Assembly: GCA_947259405.1 (NCBI GenBank)
Contig: CAMYLY010000009.1
Location: 56,136-120,135, forward strand
DNA: 64,000 nucleotides
Source: an uncultured Gemmatimonadales bacterium
GTDB taxonomy: Bacteria > Gemmatimonadota > Gemmatimonadetes > Gemmatimonadales > GWC2-71-9
Direction: 5' to 3'
The position numbers were made by a program, and so were the translations under genes. This document shows, one piece after another, positions 25,622 to 34,252 of this stretch. Position 1 is the stretch's first letter, and each line of letters begins with the position of its first letter. The notes below the pieces were generated by a model. The model was not told where the DNA came from and did no database searches. It was given only the letters and a program-made list of their open reading frames with translations.

Positions 25622-26730
25622 CGTACCCTCGTCAGCTGACCGAGTACCCGAGGTGCACGCGCGCCCGTAGCAGCCGGCACATTCCCTGGTAGGCCTTTCA
25701 TCGTCCGCCATCCCAAGTAGGCAAACGCGACCGCCTCTTTTGCGTCTCCATCGAAGAACATGTCATCGAACGCGCGCAGGGCACGAGTGTCGAGAGCCTC
25801 GCGCAACGCGCGACACAGCGTGGGGTTGCGAGCGCCTCCGCCAGAGACGACCACGTCCGCCCCGTCCGGCGTCAACCAGCGAGTCATCTGGGCGGCAATC
25901 GACCGCGCAACCAAGGAAACTGTCGTAGCCACGATATCGTCGGCGCTCCCACCCGCGGCCCGAACACGGGCGGCGAGGTCTTTCGCGAACTCGTCCCCGA
26001 ACATCTCTCGGCCTGTGCTCTTGGGGGGCGATTGCGCGAAGTACGAAAGCTCGAGCAGGGTGGCGACCACTTCCTTCACTGCGGTACCGGCAGCGGCTCG
26101 AGCGCCGTCAACATCGAAGGTGGCGCTGGGCTCGACGACGCGGGTCGCAGCGTCGATGATCGCGACTCCCGGGCCCGTGTCGAACGCCACAACATCGTCC
26201 AGCGCGCCTTGCTGCTTGACCCAAGTCACGTTGGCCATCCCACCGATGTTGAGCAGCACGCGTGGTGCGTCATCAGTGAACAACATGGTATCGGCCATCG
26301 GAACAAGCGGGGCTCCTTGGCCCCCGGCCGCGATGTCGGCACTGCGGAAGTCGCTGACGACGGCGACGCCCAGTTGCTCGGCGAGCACGCTCGCGTTGCC
26401 AAGCTGGAGGCTCGCTTTTCCCGGCACGTGCCAGATTGTCTGTCCATGCGATCCGGCAACGAACACATCGGCTGGGTCAACGGCGTGGTCATTGAGCAAC
26501 CGTTGTGCAGCGCCGGCGAACCGCTCTCCAAGCATCATGTCGAGCTCGGCTAACGTCGCCGCATCCGCCCCCGCAATTGCGTCCCGGATTCGACTTCGAT
26601 CGGCCGCATCGTACGGCTGCGAGGTGAACCCCATCAGCTCCACACGACTTTGATCGACCACGCGCACGAGCGCGATGTCGATTCCGTCAAGCGACGTCCC
26701 CGACATGATGCCGATCGCCAGTTCGCTCAT
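25618..26730 (-). CDS. anmK: Anhydro-N-acetylmuramic acid kinase
   Basis: It phosphorylates and opens 1,6-anhydro-MurNAc to MurNAc-6-phosphate in peptidoglycan recycling. The 370 residues show the family ATP-binding start AIGIMSGTSLDGIDIALV, GSHGQTIWHVPG, NIGGMANVTW, FDTGPGVAIIDA and DVVVSGGGARNPTL. The start ATG at 26730 overlaps the murQ stop (ATGA), so the two recycling steps are coupled. The stop shares the palindrome CTAG with the stop of the opposing protease gene. Confidence 0.95.
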   Translation of the reverse strand: MSELAIGIMSGTSLDGIDIALVRVVDQSRVELMGFTSQPYDAADRSRIRDAIAGADAATLAELDMMLGERFAGAAQRLLNDHAVDPADVFVAGSHGQTIWHVPGKASLQLGNASVLAEQLGVAVVSDFRSADIAAGGQGAPLVPMADTMLFTDDAPRVLLNIGGMANVTWVKQQGALDDVVAFDTGPGVAIIDAATRVVEPSATFDVDGARAAAGTAVKEVVATLLELSYFAQSPPKSTGREMFGDEFAKDLAARVRAAGGSADDIVATTVSLVARSIAAQMTRWLTPDGADVVVSGGGARNPTLCRALREALDTRALRAFDDMFFDGDAKEAVAFAYLGWRTMKGLPGNVPAATGARAPRVLGQLTRVR

Positions 26731-27653
26731 TCGGAGATCGGCGGTGGATCGCCAATAACTGCACGCACAACATCACCAGCATCGGCTAAGAGCTGCGCTG
26801 CATTCGCCGCGCCGACACCACACCGCACCATCACGATCGCGATCTTGACACTTCCAGATGCCTCTGCGATTGCCTCCTTGGCCTGGGCGCGCCCCACTCC
26901 GCCAATCTCCATCACAATCCGTTCCCCCCGGTCGTGGAGCTTTTCGCTCAAGGCGGTGAGGTCAACCATCAGGTTGCCATAGGCCTTTCCGAGACGGATC
27001 ATCGCGCCGGTAGTGATGGCATTGAGTGCGAGTTTTGTGGCGGTGCCGGCCTTGAGGCGCGTCGACCCCGTGAGCGCCTCGGGCCCAACCCGGAGCACGA
27101 TACTCTCGCTGACACGTGGCATCAGCTCGGCCGGCGGCTCGCTACAAGTGAGCAGGACGGTGGTTGCGCCGCGGCGAGCCGCCTCGCTCACCGCGGCCCC
27201 GACGTAGGGCGTTGTGCCACTCGCCGCGATCCCCACGACCACATCCCCCTTTCCGACATCGAGGTCAGCCACCGCCGCCGTGCCCGCCCCGCGGTCGTCC
27301 TCCGCGCCTTCCTGACTCCGCTGCAGCGCCGTGGCACCTCCGGCAATCACCCCGATGACCATGTCCGGGGCCGTGCCGAACGTGGGCGGACATTCCGCGG
27401 CGTCGAGTACGCCAAGTCGGCCGCTGGTCCCGGCGCCGACGTAGATGAGGCGGTGACCGCCCGAGAACGCCCGCTCGACGTGCGCAATGGTGGTGGCGAG
27501 CGCCTCGCGGGCCTCCCAGACCGCCTCGGCCACACGCCGGTCTTCGCGGTTCAGCAGCTCCACGATCTCGAGTGGCGTTGCCACGTCGATATCAGCCGTT
27601 GCGGGGTTCCGTTGCTCGGTCAGTCGCGGATCGTGGAAGTCAGCTGCGCTCAT
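26727..27653 (-). CDS. murQ: N-acetylmuramic acid 6-phosphate etherase
   Basis: It removes the lactyl ether from MurNAc-6-P to give GlcNAc-6-P and D-lactate. I use the ATG at 27653 (MSAADFHDPRLTEQRNPAT), preceded by AGAGGA, giving 308 residues, the family length; the frame continues to 27707. SIS-domain signatures are IYVGAGTSGRLGVLDAAECP, the acidic EGAEDD stretch, VVGIAASGTTPYVGAAV and GSTRLKAGTATKLALN, including the catalytic glutamates. The product of anmK is its substrate. The 139-base divergent gap to the aldolase gene holds presumed promoters for both sides, but no clear boxes were identified. Confidence 0.95.
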   Translation of the reverse strand: MSAADFHDPRLTEQRNPATADIDVATPLEIVELLNREDRRVAEAVWEAREALATTIAHVERAFSGGHRLIYVGAGTSGRLGVLDAAECPPTFGTAPDMVIGVIAGGATALQRSQEGAEDDRGAGTAAVADLDVGKGDVVVGIAASGTTPYVGAAVSEAARRGATTVLLTCSEPPAELMPRVSESIVLRVGPEALTGSTRLKAGTATKLALNAITTGAMIRLGKAYGNLMVDLTALSEKLHDRGERIVMEIGGVGRAQAKEAIAEASGSVKIAIVMVRCGVGAANAAQLLADAGDVVRAVIGDPPPISE

Positions 27654-27792
27654 CGGTCCTCTGAGTAAATTGTGTCGGAATGTCGACGTTGGCCGGTGGG
27701 CGGTCAACGCTGAGCTTCAGCACGCTCTTTGCATGGCGTCAAACAGCAGTCAGAACGGGGCGAGCTGTTCTGCAATCCACCGAGGGTGAGCG

Positions 27793-28812
27793 ATGATGAC
27801 GAAGAATCTCGAGACCACAGCCCAGGCGATGGTCGCCACGGGCAAAGGTATCCTGGCTGCCGACGAAAGCTTCCCGACAATCGGGAAACGCTTCAAGCAC
27901 ATCGGCATCGAGTCCACCGAAGAAAACCGACGCGCGTACCGCGACATGCTCTTCACGACGCCGAACCTGGGCGAGTTCGTGAGTGGTGTGATCCTGTTCG
28001 ATGAAACACTGCGCCAGAGCTCAGCCGACGGCGCGCCCTTCGCCAAAGTGCTCGAGAACGGCGGCATGATTCCGGGAATCAAAGTCGACGCCGGAGCGAA
28101 GCCAATGGCGGGCTTCGACGGCGAGAAGATCACCGAGGGACTGGACGGTTTGCGTGACCGCCTCGCCGAGTACCGGGAGATGGGGGCGCGGTTCACGAAG
28201 TGGCGGGCGGTGATTACGATCGATGACGGCCTTCCAACGACGTACAACGTCGAGGCGAACGCTCACGCGTTAGCTCGCTACGCGGCGCTCTCGCAAGAAG
28301 CCGGGCTCGTGCCCATCGTCGAGCCCGAAGTGCTCATGGACGCCGACAACACGATCGGGCGATGCGAGGAAGTCACCGAGGAGGCGCTCAACTCGGTATT
28401 CCAGCACCTGTACCGTCATCGGATCCACCTCGAAGGCATGTGCCTCAAGCCGAACATGGTGGTGTCCGGCAAGAAATGCCCGGAGCAGGCCGGCGTTCAA
28501 GAGGTCGCCGAAGCCACCGTTCGGTGCCTGCGCCGATCGGTCCCTGGATCCGTGCCCGGTATTGTCTTCCTCTCAGGCGGACAGAGTGCGCAGGAGGCGA
28601 CCGCTCATCTCAACGCGATGAATGCGTTGGGAACGCACCCGTGGGAACTGAGTTTCTCATTCGGGCGCGCGCTCCAGGCACCGGCGCTGGATGCGTGGAG
28701 TGGCAACGCGGAGAACGTTGACGCGGCACAGAAGGTGTTCTACCACCGCGCGAAGTGCAATGGGGCAGCGCGCTTTGGCAAGTACGACGACAAGATGGAA
28801 AAGGCGGCGTAA
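27793..28812 (+). CDS. Class I fructose-bisphosphate aldolase
   Basis: This Schiff-base aldolase cleaves fructose-1,6-bisphosphate. The 339-residue protein has the eukaryotic-type class I sequence: GKGILAADESFPTIGKRF at 16-33, GVILFDETLRQ, KVDAGAKPMAGFDGEKITEGLDG, the lysine-rich FTKWRAVI, VPIVEPEVLMD, LEGMCLKPNMV with the Schiff-base lysine, and FLSGGQSAQEATAHLNAMN. Two adjacent ATGs (27793 and 27796) follow GAGGGTGAGCG; either may serve. It is a monocistronic gene ending in a hairpin shared with convergent ccdA. It works with the pyruvate kinase at 8.3 kb in glycolysis. Confidence 0.95.
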   Translation: MMTKNLETTAQAMVATGKGILAADESFPTIGKRFKHIGIESTEENRRAYRDMLFTTPNLGEFVSGVILFDETLRQSSADGAPFAKVLENGGMIPGIKVDAGAKPMAGFDGEKITEGLDGLRDRLAEYREMGARFTKWRAVITIDDGLPTTYNVEANAHALARYAALSQEAGLVPIVEPEVLMDADNTIGRCEEVTEEALNSVFQHLYRHRIHLEGMCLKPNMVVSGKKCPEQAGVQEVAEATVRCLRRSVPGSVPGIVFLSGGQSAQEATAHLNAMNALGTHPWELSFSFGRALQAPALDAWSGNAENVDAAQKVFYHRAKCNGAARFGKYDDKMEKAA

Positions 28813-28829
28813 CGCCCGATGGGACCTTG

Positions 28830-28854
28830 GGGGCGCAGGCGATGCCTGTGCCCC
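28830..28854. terminator. Hairpin between convergent aldolase and ccdA genes
   Basis: GGGGCGCAGGC, a 3-base loop GAT and GCCTGTGCCCC form an 11-bp stem with one G-U wobble. It starts 17 bases after the aldolase stop and ends 5 bases before the ccdA stop. No T run follows on either strand, so it may be a bidirectional hairpin terminator of the T-less kind or act with Rho. Confidence 0.65.
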
Positions 28855-28859
28855 GCTCC

Positions 28860-29591
28860 CTACAACCGCTCGCGCAAGAACTCTGGGGTGAGGCCCTGCA
28901 ACCAACCAGCGAGCAACGTGAAGTACCCCGTCACGAGTAGCACGCCGAAGAATATCAGCATTCCTCCGGAAATCCGGGTGACCAGCGGTATATACTGGCG
29001 GAACTGCTTAAACCAGGCCAAGAACTTCTCAACGGCGAGCGCCGCAAGAACGAACGGCACCGCTAGCCCGAGCGAGTAGACAAACAGGAGCACCATGCCC
29101 TCACTGAGGGTCGCTTCGTTGGCGGTCGTGAAGGTCAGAATGGCGCCTAGAATCGGGCCAATACACGGCGTCCAACCGGCGCCGAACGCAACGCCAACGA
29201 GCACGCTCCCGAGATATCCCACCGGCTTGTCCTGAATGTGCACGCGGCGCTCCTGGCTGAATGCGCCGATCTTGAGCACGCCCAACATGTAGAGCCCAAA
29301 GACGATCACCAGCAGTCCGCCGATCCGCTCCAGCCACACCTGTTGGCCCCGGAGAAATCCGCCCAACTGCGTTGCACCTGCCCCCAAACCCATGAAGATC
29401 AGCGTGAATCCGGACACGAAGAGCAACGCGTGGGTGAGAGCCGCCCATCGCTTTTCTCCCAACTCCTCGAGTGAAAGCCCCGTGATGAATGAGACGTAGC
29501 TCGGCACCAACGGTAGCACGCAGGGGGAGAGGAAGCTCAAGATCCCCGCGAAGAACGCGACCAGAAGCCCGATGGATTCAGTGCCTGTCAT
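28860..29591 (-). CDS. ccdA: CcdA/DsbD-type transmembrane thiol-disulphide carrier
   Basis: It passes reducing equivalents across the inner membrane for cytochrome c maturation or periplasmic disulphide reduction. I start at the ATG at 29591 (MTGTESIGLLVAFFAGILS), giving 243 residues and six hydrophobic segments; upstream in-frame sequence lies in the agmatinase gene. The two redox cysteines lie in FLSPCVLPLVPSYVSF and GAGWTPCIGPILG, in pseudo-symmetric positions as in CcdA. No thioredoxin-like partner or other ccm gene is nearby. It follows agmatinase by 22 bases. Confidence 0.92.
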   Translation of the reverse strand: MTGTESIGLLVAFFAGILSFLSPCVLPLVPSYVSFITGLSLEELGEKRWAALTHALLFVSGFTLIFMGLGAGATQLGGFLRGQQVWLERIGGLLVIVFGLYMLGVLKIGAFSQERRVHIQDKPVGYLGSVLVGVAFGAGWTPCIGPILGAILTFTTANEATLSEGMVLLFVYSLGLAVPFVLAALAVEKFLAWFKQFRQYIPLVTRISGGMLIFFGVLLVTGYFTLLAGWLQGLTPEFLRERL

Positions 29592-29613
29592 CGCCGAGCA
29601 TAACCCCAAGCAG

Positions 29614-30555
29614 TCACGATTCGTTCCCAGCGAAGCCGTACGTCGCCTGGAACCCAAGCAGCTTGTACACCAGCTCTGCCGCAAGGACATCCGGCGCCAC
29701 CAACCCCGGGATGGGGGCCAGTTCCACAACATCGCAACCAACCACGGTGCGTTCTTGAAACACGCGTTGGAGGAGCGCTAGCGTGGGATACCAGGATGCT
29801 CCGCCTGGTTCGGGTGTGCCGGTCGACGGCATGCACGTCGGATCCAGATAATCGACGTCAAAGGTGATGTACACCGTAGGACCGAGCCGGTCGAGAATGC
29901 GATCGATCCAATCACCCAGTTCGATCTCATGGCCCCATACCGCGTCGATGCGTTTGGAGCGCATCAAGCTGCGTTCATCAGCCGTCAGTGACCGTATGCC
30001 CACGGGTACGAGGTTTACGGCTTCGTGCACTCGATGCATCACGCAGGCGTGGGAAAACGGCGTGCCCTCATATTCGGTCCGGAGGTCGGCGTGCGCGTCC
30101 AACTGAAGGACCGAGAGCTCTTCCCGCTCCGCGTGCGCCAGTATCGGATCGCCTGAGAGGCTGTGCTCTCCTCCGAGGATGACCACGAATTTTCCATGAT
30201 CGAGTAGCGCGTCGTAGCACCGCCGCAACGTGCCGAGTGCATCCTGCGGCCCTGTCCCCGGCAGCATGAGTTCCGGGAGCGTGTGGATGCCGGTTTCGTA
30301 CGGCTCCGAGTCGAGTTCGTGGTCGTACAGCTCTACGAATCGCGAAGCGTGGATGATCCCCCGTGGCCCGAATCGCGTTCCCCCCATGTACGACACGGTC
30401 GCTTCATAGGGTACTGGAAGAATCACGATCGGAGAGGTGGTGAACGGGGTGTCTTCGGGAGGAATGCCGAGAAATGGGTCGGGCAGGCCCCAGGGGAGCC
30501 CTTGCAGATCCTGCGGGAGTCCTTCCAAGCGACCGCGGTCTCGGAACTCGTTCAT
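29614..30555 (-). CDS. speB: Agmatinase
   Basis: This binuclear-manganese ureohydrolase turns agmatine into putrescine and urea. Metal motifs GGEHSLSGD, DAHADLR and FDVDYLDPTCMPSTGTPEPGG-type spacing (within about residues 140-250) are complete. The 313-residue length fits SpeB-like enzymes. The start ATG at 30555 overlaps the arginine decarboxylase stop by 4 bases. The pair therefore encodes a two-step, translationally coupled arginine-to-putrescine pathway. Guanidinobutyrase or another ureohydrolase activity cannot be excluded from sequence, but the neighbour makes agmatine the natural substrate. Confidence 0.94.
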   Translation of the reverse strand: MNEFRDRGRLEGLPQDLQGLPWGLPDPFLGIPPEDTPFTTSPIVILPVPYEATVSYMGGTRFGPRGIIHASRFVELYDHELDSEPYETGIHTLPELMLPGTGPQDALGTLRRCYDALLDHGKFVVILGGEHSLSGDPILAHAEREELSVLQLDAHADLRTEYEGTPFSHACVMHRVHEAVNLVPVGIRSLTADERSLMRSKRIDAVWGHEIELGDWIDRILDRLGPTVYITFDVDYLDPTCMPSTGTPEPGGASWYPTLALLQRVFQERTVVGCDVVELAPIPGLVAPDVLAAELVYKLLGFQATYGFAGNES

Positions 30556-31112
30556 CCGCAGAACACCACGGCACTCACCACGGTCACCCAGCGCCCGTCA
30601 TCCTCCGCTTCAGCAGTACAGCTGACGTTGAGCGTGCGCACGATCTCGCCGGAGAGCAGCCACTGCTCGCGCCGTTCATCCCAGGCCTGCTCAGGGTCGA
30701 ACTCCACGCCCAGCACGGTCGCGAGCATACTCGCGGCCAGGTCCTCCGCGTAGTCGCCAGCCGGCTCCGTACGCAACCCGAACGCATGGTGCTCTGATAT
30801 GTACCCATGGTGCGCGGGATCGGCCGGGATTGCGAGTCCGATCGCCGACGCCGCGAGGCGAGAGGGCTCATTGGTCGCTGCCTCCGCGACCACCGCAAAC
30901 ACCACCTGACCAGCCCGGAGACTCCCCAGCCCCTCTGCTGGTGACTTGAGTTCGCAATGCGGAGGCCAGATCGAACTCACGCGCACGAGGTTGTACTGCG
31001 CGATCTGAGCGTCGCGCAGCGCAAGCTCGAAACTCGTGAGTCTTTCCTTGTGTCGACCCACGCCCTTGGTCATGAACGCCTGGCTGGGCATGAACATCTC
31101 GCCGTTGATCAC
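30552..31112 (-). CDS. pdaD: Pyruvoyl-dependent arginine decarboxylase
   Basis: This self-cleaving enzyme makes agmatine from arginine. The start is the GTG at 31112, overlapping the previous stop by GTGA and preceded by GGAGG at about 7 bases; the 186-residue product matches the family. NLVRVSSIWPP at 41-51 contains the Ser46-Ser47 pair where autocleavage would leave the pyruvoyl group on the alpha chain. YISEHHAFG and the ATVLGVEFDP region are also typical. This type is common in archaea, Chlamydiae and some deep-branching bacteria rather than in model bacteria. It is coupled to agmatinase. Confidence 0.92.
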   Translation of the reverse strand: MINGEMFMPSQAFMTKGVGRHKERLTSFELALRDAQIAQYNLVRVSSIWPPHCELKSPAEGLGSLRAGQVVFAVVAEAATNEPSRLAASAIGLAIPADPAHHGYISEHHAFGLRTEPAGDYAEDLAASMLATVLGVEFDPEQAWDERREQWLLSGEIVRTLNVSCTAEAEDDGRWVTVVSAVVFCG

Positions 31113-31576
31113 GACACTCCCTCCTCTCGACGCTCGACCCCACCCTGGTAGTCGACTTCCACGGAACCGCCTTCCGGAGGGTCGGGGTACCACTCCCTCG
31201 GATCGATCTCGGTGGGCGGCTCAGCATCACCGGATCGCTCCTGCACCCCTGCTACCACGTCTTCCACGACGACCCTCGGACTGTCACCGACCTCGTCGAT
31301 CGTGATCTTCGCCTGCCCTCGGTCTCGACCGCGGGTCGTCATCATGTACGTCGCTGTGTAGACGCGCCGACGGTCGCCTTCCAGGTGGCGAAGAATGACG
31401 GCCGTGCCCCATTCCCTGCCCTCCTGACGCAACGGGGCCAACAGCCAGATCCGCTCCAGCTCGGGAACCGGAACCCGTTCAGCCAAGGCGTCCGCTACTT
31501 GCGCCCAACCCAGGCCCAGGCCGCGACGCCTTACGCCTTGTGGTACGCCCGTTCCCATCTGCCCGAGTTGACGCAC
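31109..31576 (-). CDS. Uncharacterised protein upstream of arginine decarboxylase
   Basis: This 155-residue frame opens at a GTG at 31576; an ATG at 31558 (MGTGVPQG) is an alternative. The core (IWLLAPLRQEGREWGTAVIL, then RVYTATYMMTTRGRDRG) looks like a genuine beta-rich soluble protein, followed by an acidic Pro-rich tail. No family is recognised. Its first 15 codons overlap a 39-codon frame on the same strand whose translation is more protein-like than the start of this one, so the true N-terminus or a frameshift is in question. The stop is coupled to the decarboxylase start (GTGA). Confidence 0.55.
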   Translation of the reverse strand: MRQLGQMGTGVPQGVRRRGLGLGWAQVADALAERVPVPELERIWLLAPLRQEGREWGTAVILRHLEGDRRRVYTATYMMTTRGRDRGQAKITIDEVGDSPRVVVEDVVAGVQERSGDAEPPTEIDPREWYPDPPEGGSVEVDYQGGVERREEGVS

Positions 31577-31650
31577 AGCACCTGGATGCGATAGGACACC
31601 ACGGTCGCCGCGTCGAGCACCTGGTCGTCCGGGCCCAGCAGCGTGTTCAT
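31531..31650 (-). CDS. Small ORF, 39 residues, overlapping the uncharacterised gene
   Basis: It runs from an ATG at 31650, with GAGAGG 8 bases upstream, to a TAA at 31531. The product begins MNTLLGPDDQVLDAATVVSY and ends in GRWERAYHKA. Composition and hydrophobic pattern look like a folded-protein N-terminus. It ends within the start region of the 155-residue frame, offset by one base. It may be an independent small protein, a leader for translational coupling, or the true N-terminus of the downstream protein separated by a frameshift. Confidence 0.4.
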   Translation of the reverse strand: MNTLLGPDDQVLDAATVVSYRIQVLCVNSGRWERAYHKA

Positions 31651-31660
31651 GACGAGCCTC

Positions 31661-31744
31661 TCAGAGTCGGAGCACAGCCGGGTTGCGCCAGCTCTCTGCA
31701 TCGGCGGAATCTGGCGGTGAAGTGATTGGCGTGATGGTCGTCAC
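31661..31744 (-). CDS. Small ORF, 27 residues
   Basis: It starts at a GTG at 31744 with AGGAG about 12 bases upstream and ends at a TGA at 31661, 10 bases before the next small ORF. The translation has an extended Thr/Pro part (VTTITPITSPPDSADAESWR) followed by NPAVLRL. Nothing similar is recognised. It lies in the 90-odd bases between priA and the next small ORF. Coding status needs comparative evidence. Confidence 0.3.
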   Translation of the reverse strand: MTTITPITSPPDSADAESWRNPAVLRL

Positions 31745-31834
31745 GGGCGGGTTGTCTCCTAGAGCCGGGACCCATCCCTACGGGCCGAGGCAACTTACCG
31801 GACCGAATTGAGGCGAGCAATGGGGACGGGACGG

Positions 31835-34252
31835 TCACAGGAGAGAGACGGGGTCGCGATCGAAGGACACGCGGATCGGGCCTCGGCCGGCATGAGGAGC
31901 CTTGGCAGACGCATAGCGCATGATTGTGCCGAGAAGCCCGCGATCCGGCGACCGAAGCACGAGGTGCCACCGCCATCGATGTTTGATGCGCGCCAAGGGC
32001 GCTGGGGCCGGTCCCACGATCTCGACCTTCCCTTCGCCGTGTTTGGAGGCGAGGCCCTGCATCCACTCGGCAAGGTCGATGGCCGCCTGTGCTACCGCTC
32101 GTTCCTCGAGTCCACTCACCACCACGTTGACCAACCCCACGTGCGGCGGGTATGGTGGTTCGCGTCGCTCACCAACCTCTCGCTCCGCGAACGCTGCATA
32201 GTCGTGGGTCGATGCCGTGGTGAACGCGTAATGGTGGGGTGCGCGGGTCTGGACCACGACACGACCGCCTCGGGGGCCGCGACCGGCTCGCCCCGCGACT
32301 TGGGCAATCATCTGAAAGGTCCGCTCGGCCGCTCGAAAATCCGGCAGATGCAAACCCGTGTCGCCGTCGACGACGCCCACCAGCGTGATCCCGGGAAAAT
32401 CCAGACCTTTGGCGATCATCTGTGTTCCGAACAGTACGTCGACTTCTCGGTGTCGGACCGCATCCAGAATGTCGCGGTGCGACCACTTGCGGGAGGTCGT
32501 ATCGGCATCCATGCGGGCCAGTCGTGCACGCGGGTACCGCTCGGCCAACCACCGTTCTAGCTGCTGGGTCCCGACCCCTCGCTCGCGATGCGCCTCACCA
32601 CCGCACTGGCTGCACGTCGACGGCACCGCCTCGTCGTGGCCGCAGTAATGACAGCGCAGGCGACCCGGCGTTCGGTGCACGGTGAGGGAGATGCTGCACG
32701 CCGGACATTCCCAGACGTGGCCGCAGTCATGACACTGAAGGAAATGAGCGTACCCGCGCCGGTTGAGCAACAGCATCACCTGATCGCCCGCGTTCAGTGC
32801 CTCGCGTGTCTTGTCATCGAGCGCCTCTGACCACGGAATCGCTCGGCTCTCTTTTACCCTTGGGTCATGACGTAGGTCGATCAGTTCCACGCGGGGAAGC
32901 GGGCGTGCTTCAATCCGCTGCGGCAACGTGACGGTCGTCATGCGCGCGTGGGCCGCCCACGTTTCCAGCGCTGGGGTTGCGGTCGAGAGGATCACACGAG
33001 CGCCTTCGAAGTGTGCTCGTCGGAAGGCGACATCCCGCGCGTGGTAGCGTGGTCGTTCCCCGTGTTTGTAACTCGCGTCGTGCTCCTCATCGACCACGAT
33101 GACGCGGAGACCAGGAACCGGGGCGAACACCGCCGATCTTGCACCGACCACGACGCGCTTCGTGCCACGGACCAACGCCCGCCACGCGTCGACCCGTTCC
33201 GCCTCCGAGAGACCGGAATGCAGGACTGCCACCTGCTCGCCGAACATGCCCCGGACGCGCGCAATGGTCTGGGGCGTCAACGCGATTTCCGGGACGAGCA
33301 CAATCGCGCCGCCGCCGTCGTCGACCTCCCGTTTCAAGGCTTCGAGATAGACCAACGTCTTCCCACTCCCCGTAACACCGTGCAACAGCCCGACACCACC
33401 GTCCCCGAGAGATTCGAGGGCCACAATGGCCGACCGCTGTGCGTCATTCGGCGGCGGCGGCGAGGCACCAAGAACGTCCGCGAAGGGGTCGCGCAGCAGT
33501 TCACGCAGCTCGATCTTCGCAACACCGCGTTGCACCAACGCGCGTACGACGCCGTCCGAGAACCGCAGCACGTCTCGAAGATGTTGAACCGGCGCCATAC
33601 CCCCGAGCCGGTCCACGGCGTCGTAGAGCGCCCGCTGTCCCTTGGCGCGCCCGAACACCTGGTCCCGCTCCAGTAGCGTGGGTAGGGACCGTGTGAGGAC
33701 GAGGAGTCGCTCGTGCTGTCCAGCGGGGCCAAGGCTCGGTGGGGTGGCTTCGAGGGTTATCGCTCCCGTCCTCGCCAAGCGCTGCAGCGCATCCCAAACC
33801 GAACGACGGAGCCGACGACGGAGTTGCGTCGCTGACGCACGGCCGCCAGCTCGCGAAAGCGCCGTGATGAGCTCCTGACTGGTACCGCCAGGCGCCGCAG
33901 CTTCATCAACCAACGTGGCGACAAGCTGCGATCGCCCCCAGAGGCCGGAGGGGAGCATGGTCTTGAGGACGAGCCCGATCGGCGTGGCGTAATAGCGACT
34001 CAACCATTCGGCTAGTGCCAGAAGGGGGGATGAGAGAAGCGGTACCGGGTCCGGAGCAAGCGCGAGCTGCTTGAGGCTCGCCGCATCTCCCGAAGCAACG
34101 GACACGACCACACCTATCATGGTGCTGGAACGCACCGGCACCACCACGCGCGCGCCCGGCACCACGCGATCTGCCATCGCCGGAGGTAACGCATAGCTGT
34201 AGGGATCGGGACTCGGCAGGGGAAGCGCTACCGAGCAAATCGTCGCGGTCAA
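31835..34252 (-). CDS. priA: Primosomal replication-restart helicase PriA
   Basis: It reloads the replisome at stalled forks. I start at the TTG at 34252 (LTATICSVALPLPSPDPYSYALP), overlapping the methyltransferase stop by TTGA, giving 805 residues; the open frame to 34366 lies in that gene. Helicase motifs include Walker A GVTGSGKT, DEEHDASYKHGERPRYHARD and VLLLNRRGYAHFLQC. Eight zinc-binding cysteines follow (CHDCGHVWECPAC, CHYCGHDE, CSQCGGE). The C-terminus ends in IRVSFDRDPVSLL. The 3'-DNA-binding N-domain (PGARVVVPVRSSTMIGVVV) is present. No restart partner PriB is seen. Confidence 0.95.
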   Translation of the reverse strand: MTATICSVALPLPSPDPYSYALPPAMADRVVPGARVVVPVRSSTMIGVVVSVASGDAASLKQLALAPDPVPLLSSPLLALAEWLSRYYATPIGLVLKTMLPSGLWGRSQLVATLVDEAAAPGGTSQELITALSRAGGRASATQLRRRLRRSVWDALQRLARTGAITLEATPPSLGPAGQHERLLVLTRSLPTLLERDQVFGRAKGQRALYDAVDRLGGMAPVQHLRDVLRFSDGVVRALVQRGVAKIELRELLRDPFADVLGASPPPPNDAQRSAIVALESLGDGGVGLLHGVTGSGKTLVYLEALKREVDDGGGAIVLVPEIALTPQTIARVRGMFGEQVAVLHSGLSEAERVDAWRALVRGTKRVVVGARSAVFAPVPGLRVIVVDEEHDASYKHGERPRYHARDVAFRRAHFEGARVILSTATPALETWAAHARMTTVTLPQRIEARPLPRVELIDLRHDPRVKESRAIPWSEALDDKTREALNAGDQVMLLLNRRGYAHFLQCHDCGHVWECPACSISLTVHRTPGRLRCHYCGHDEAVPSTCSQCGGEAHRERGVGTQQLERWLAERYPRARLARMDADTTSRKWSHRDILDAVRHREVDVLFGTQMIAKGLDFPGITLVGVVDGDTGLHLPDFRAAERTFQMIAQVAGRAGRGPRGGRVVVQTRAPHHYAFTTASTHDYAAFAEREVGERREPPYPPHVGLVNVVVSGLEERAVAQAAIDLAEWMQGLASKHGEGKVEIVGPAPAPLARIKHRWRWHLVLRSPDRGLLGTIMRYASAKAPHAGRGPIRVSFDRDPVSLL

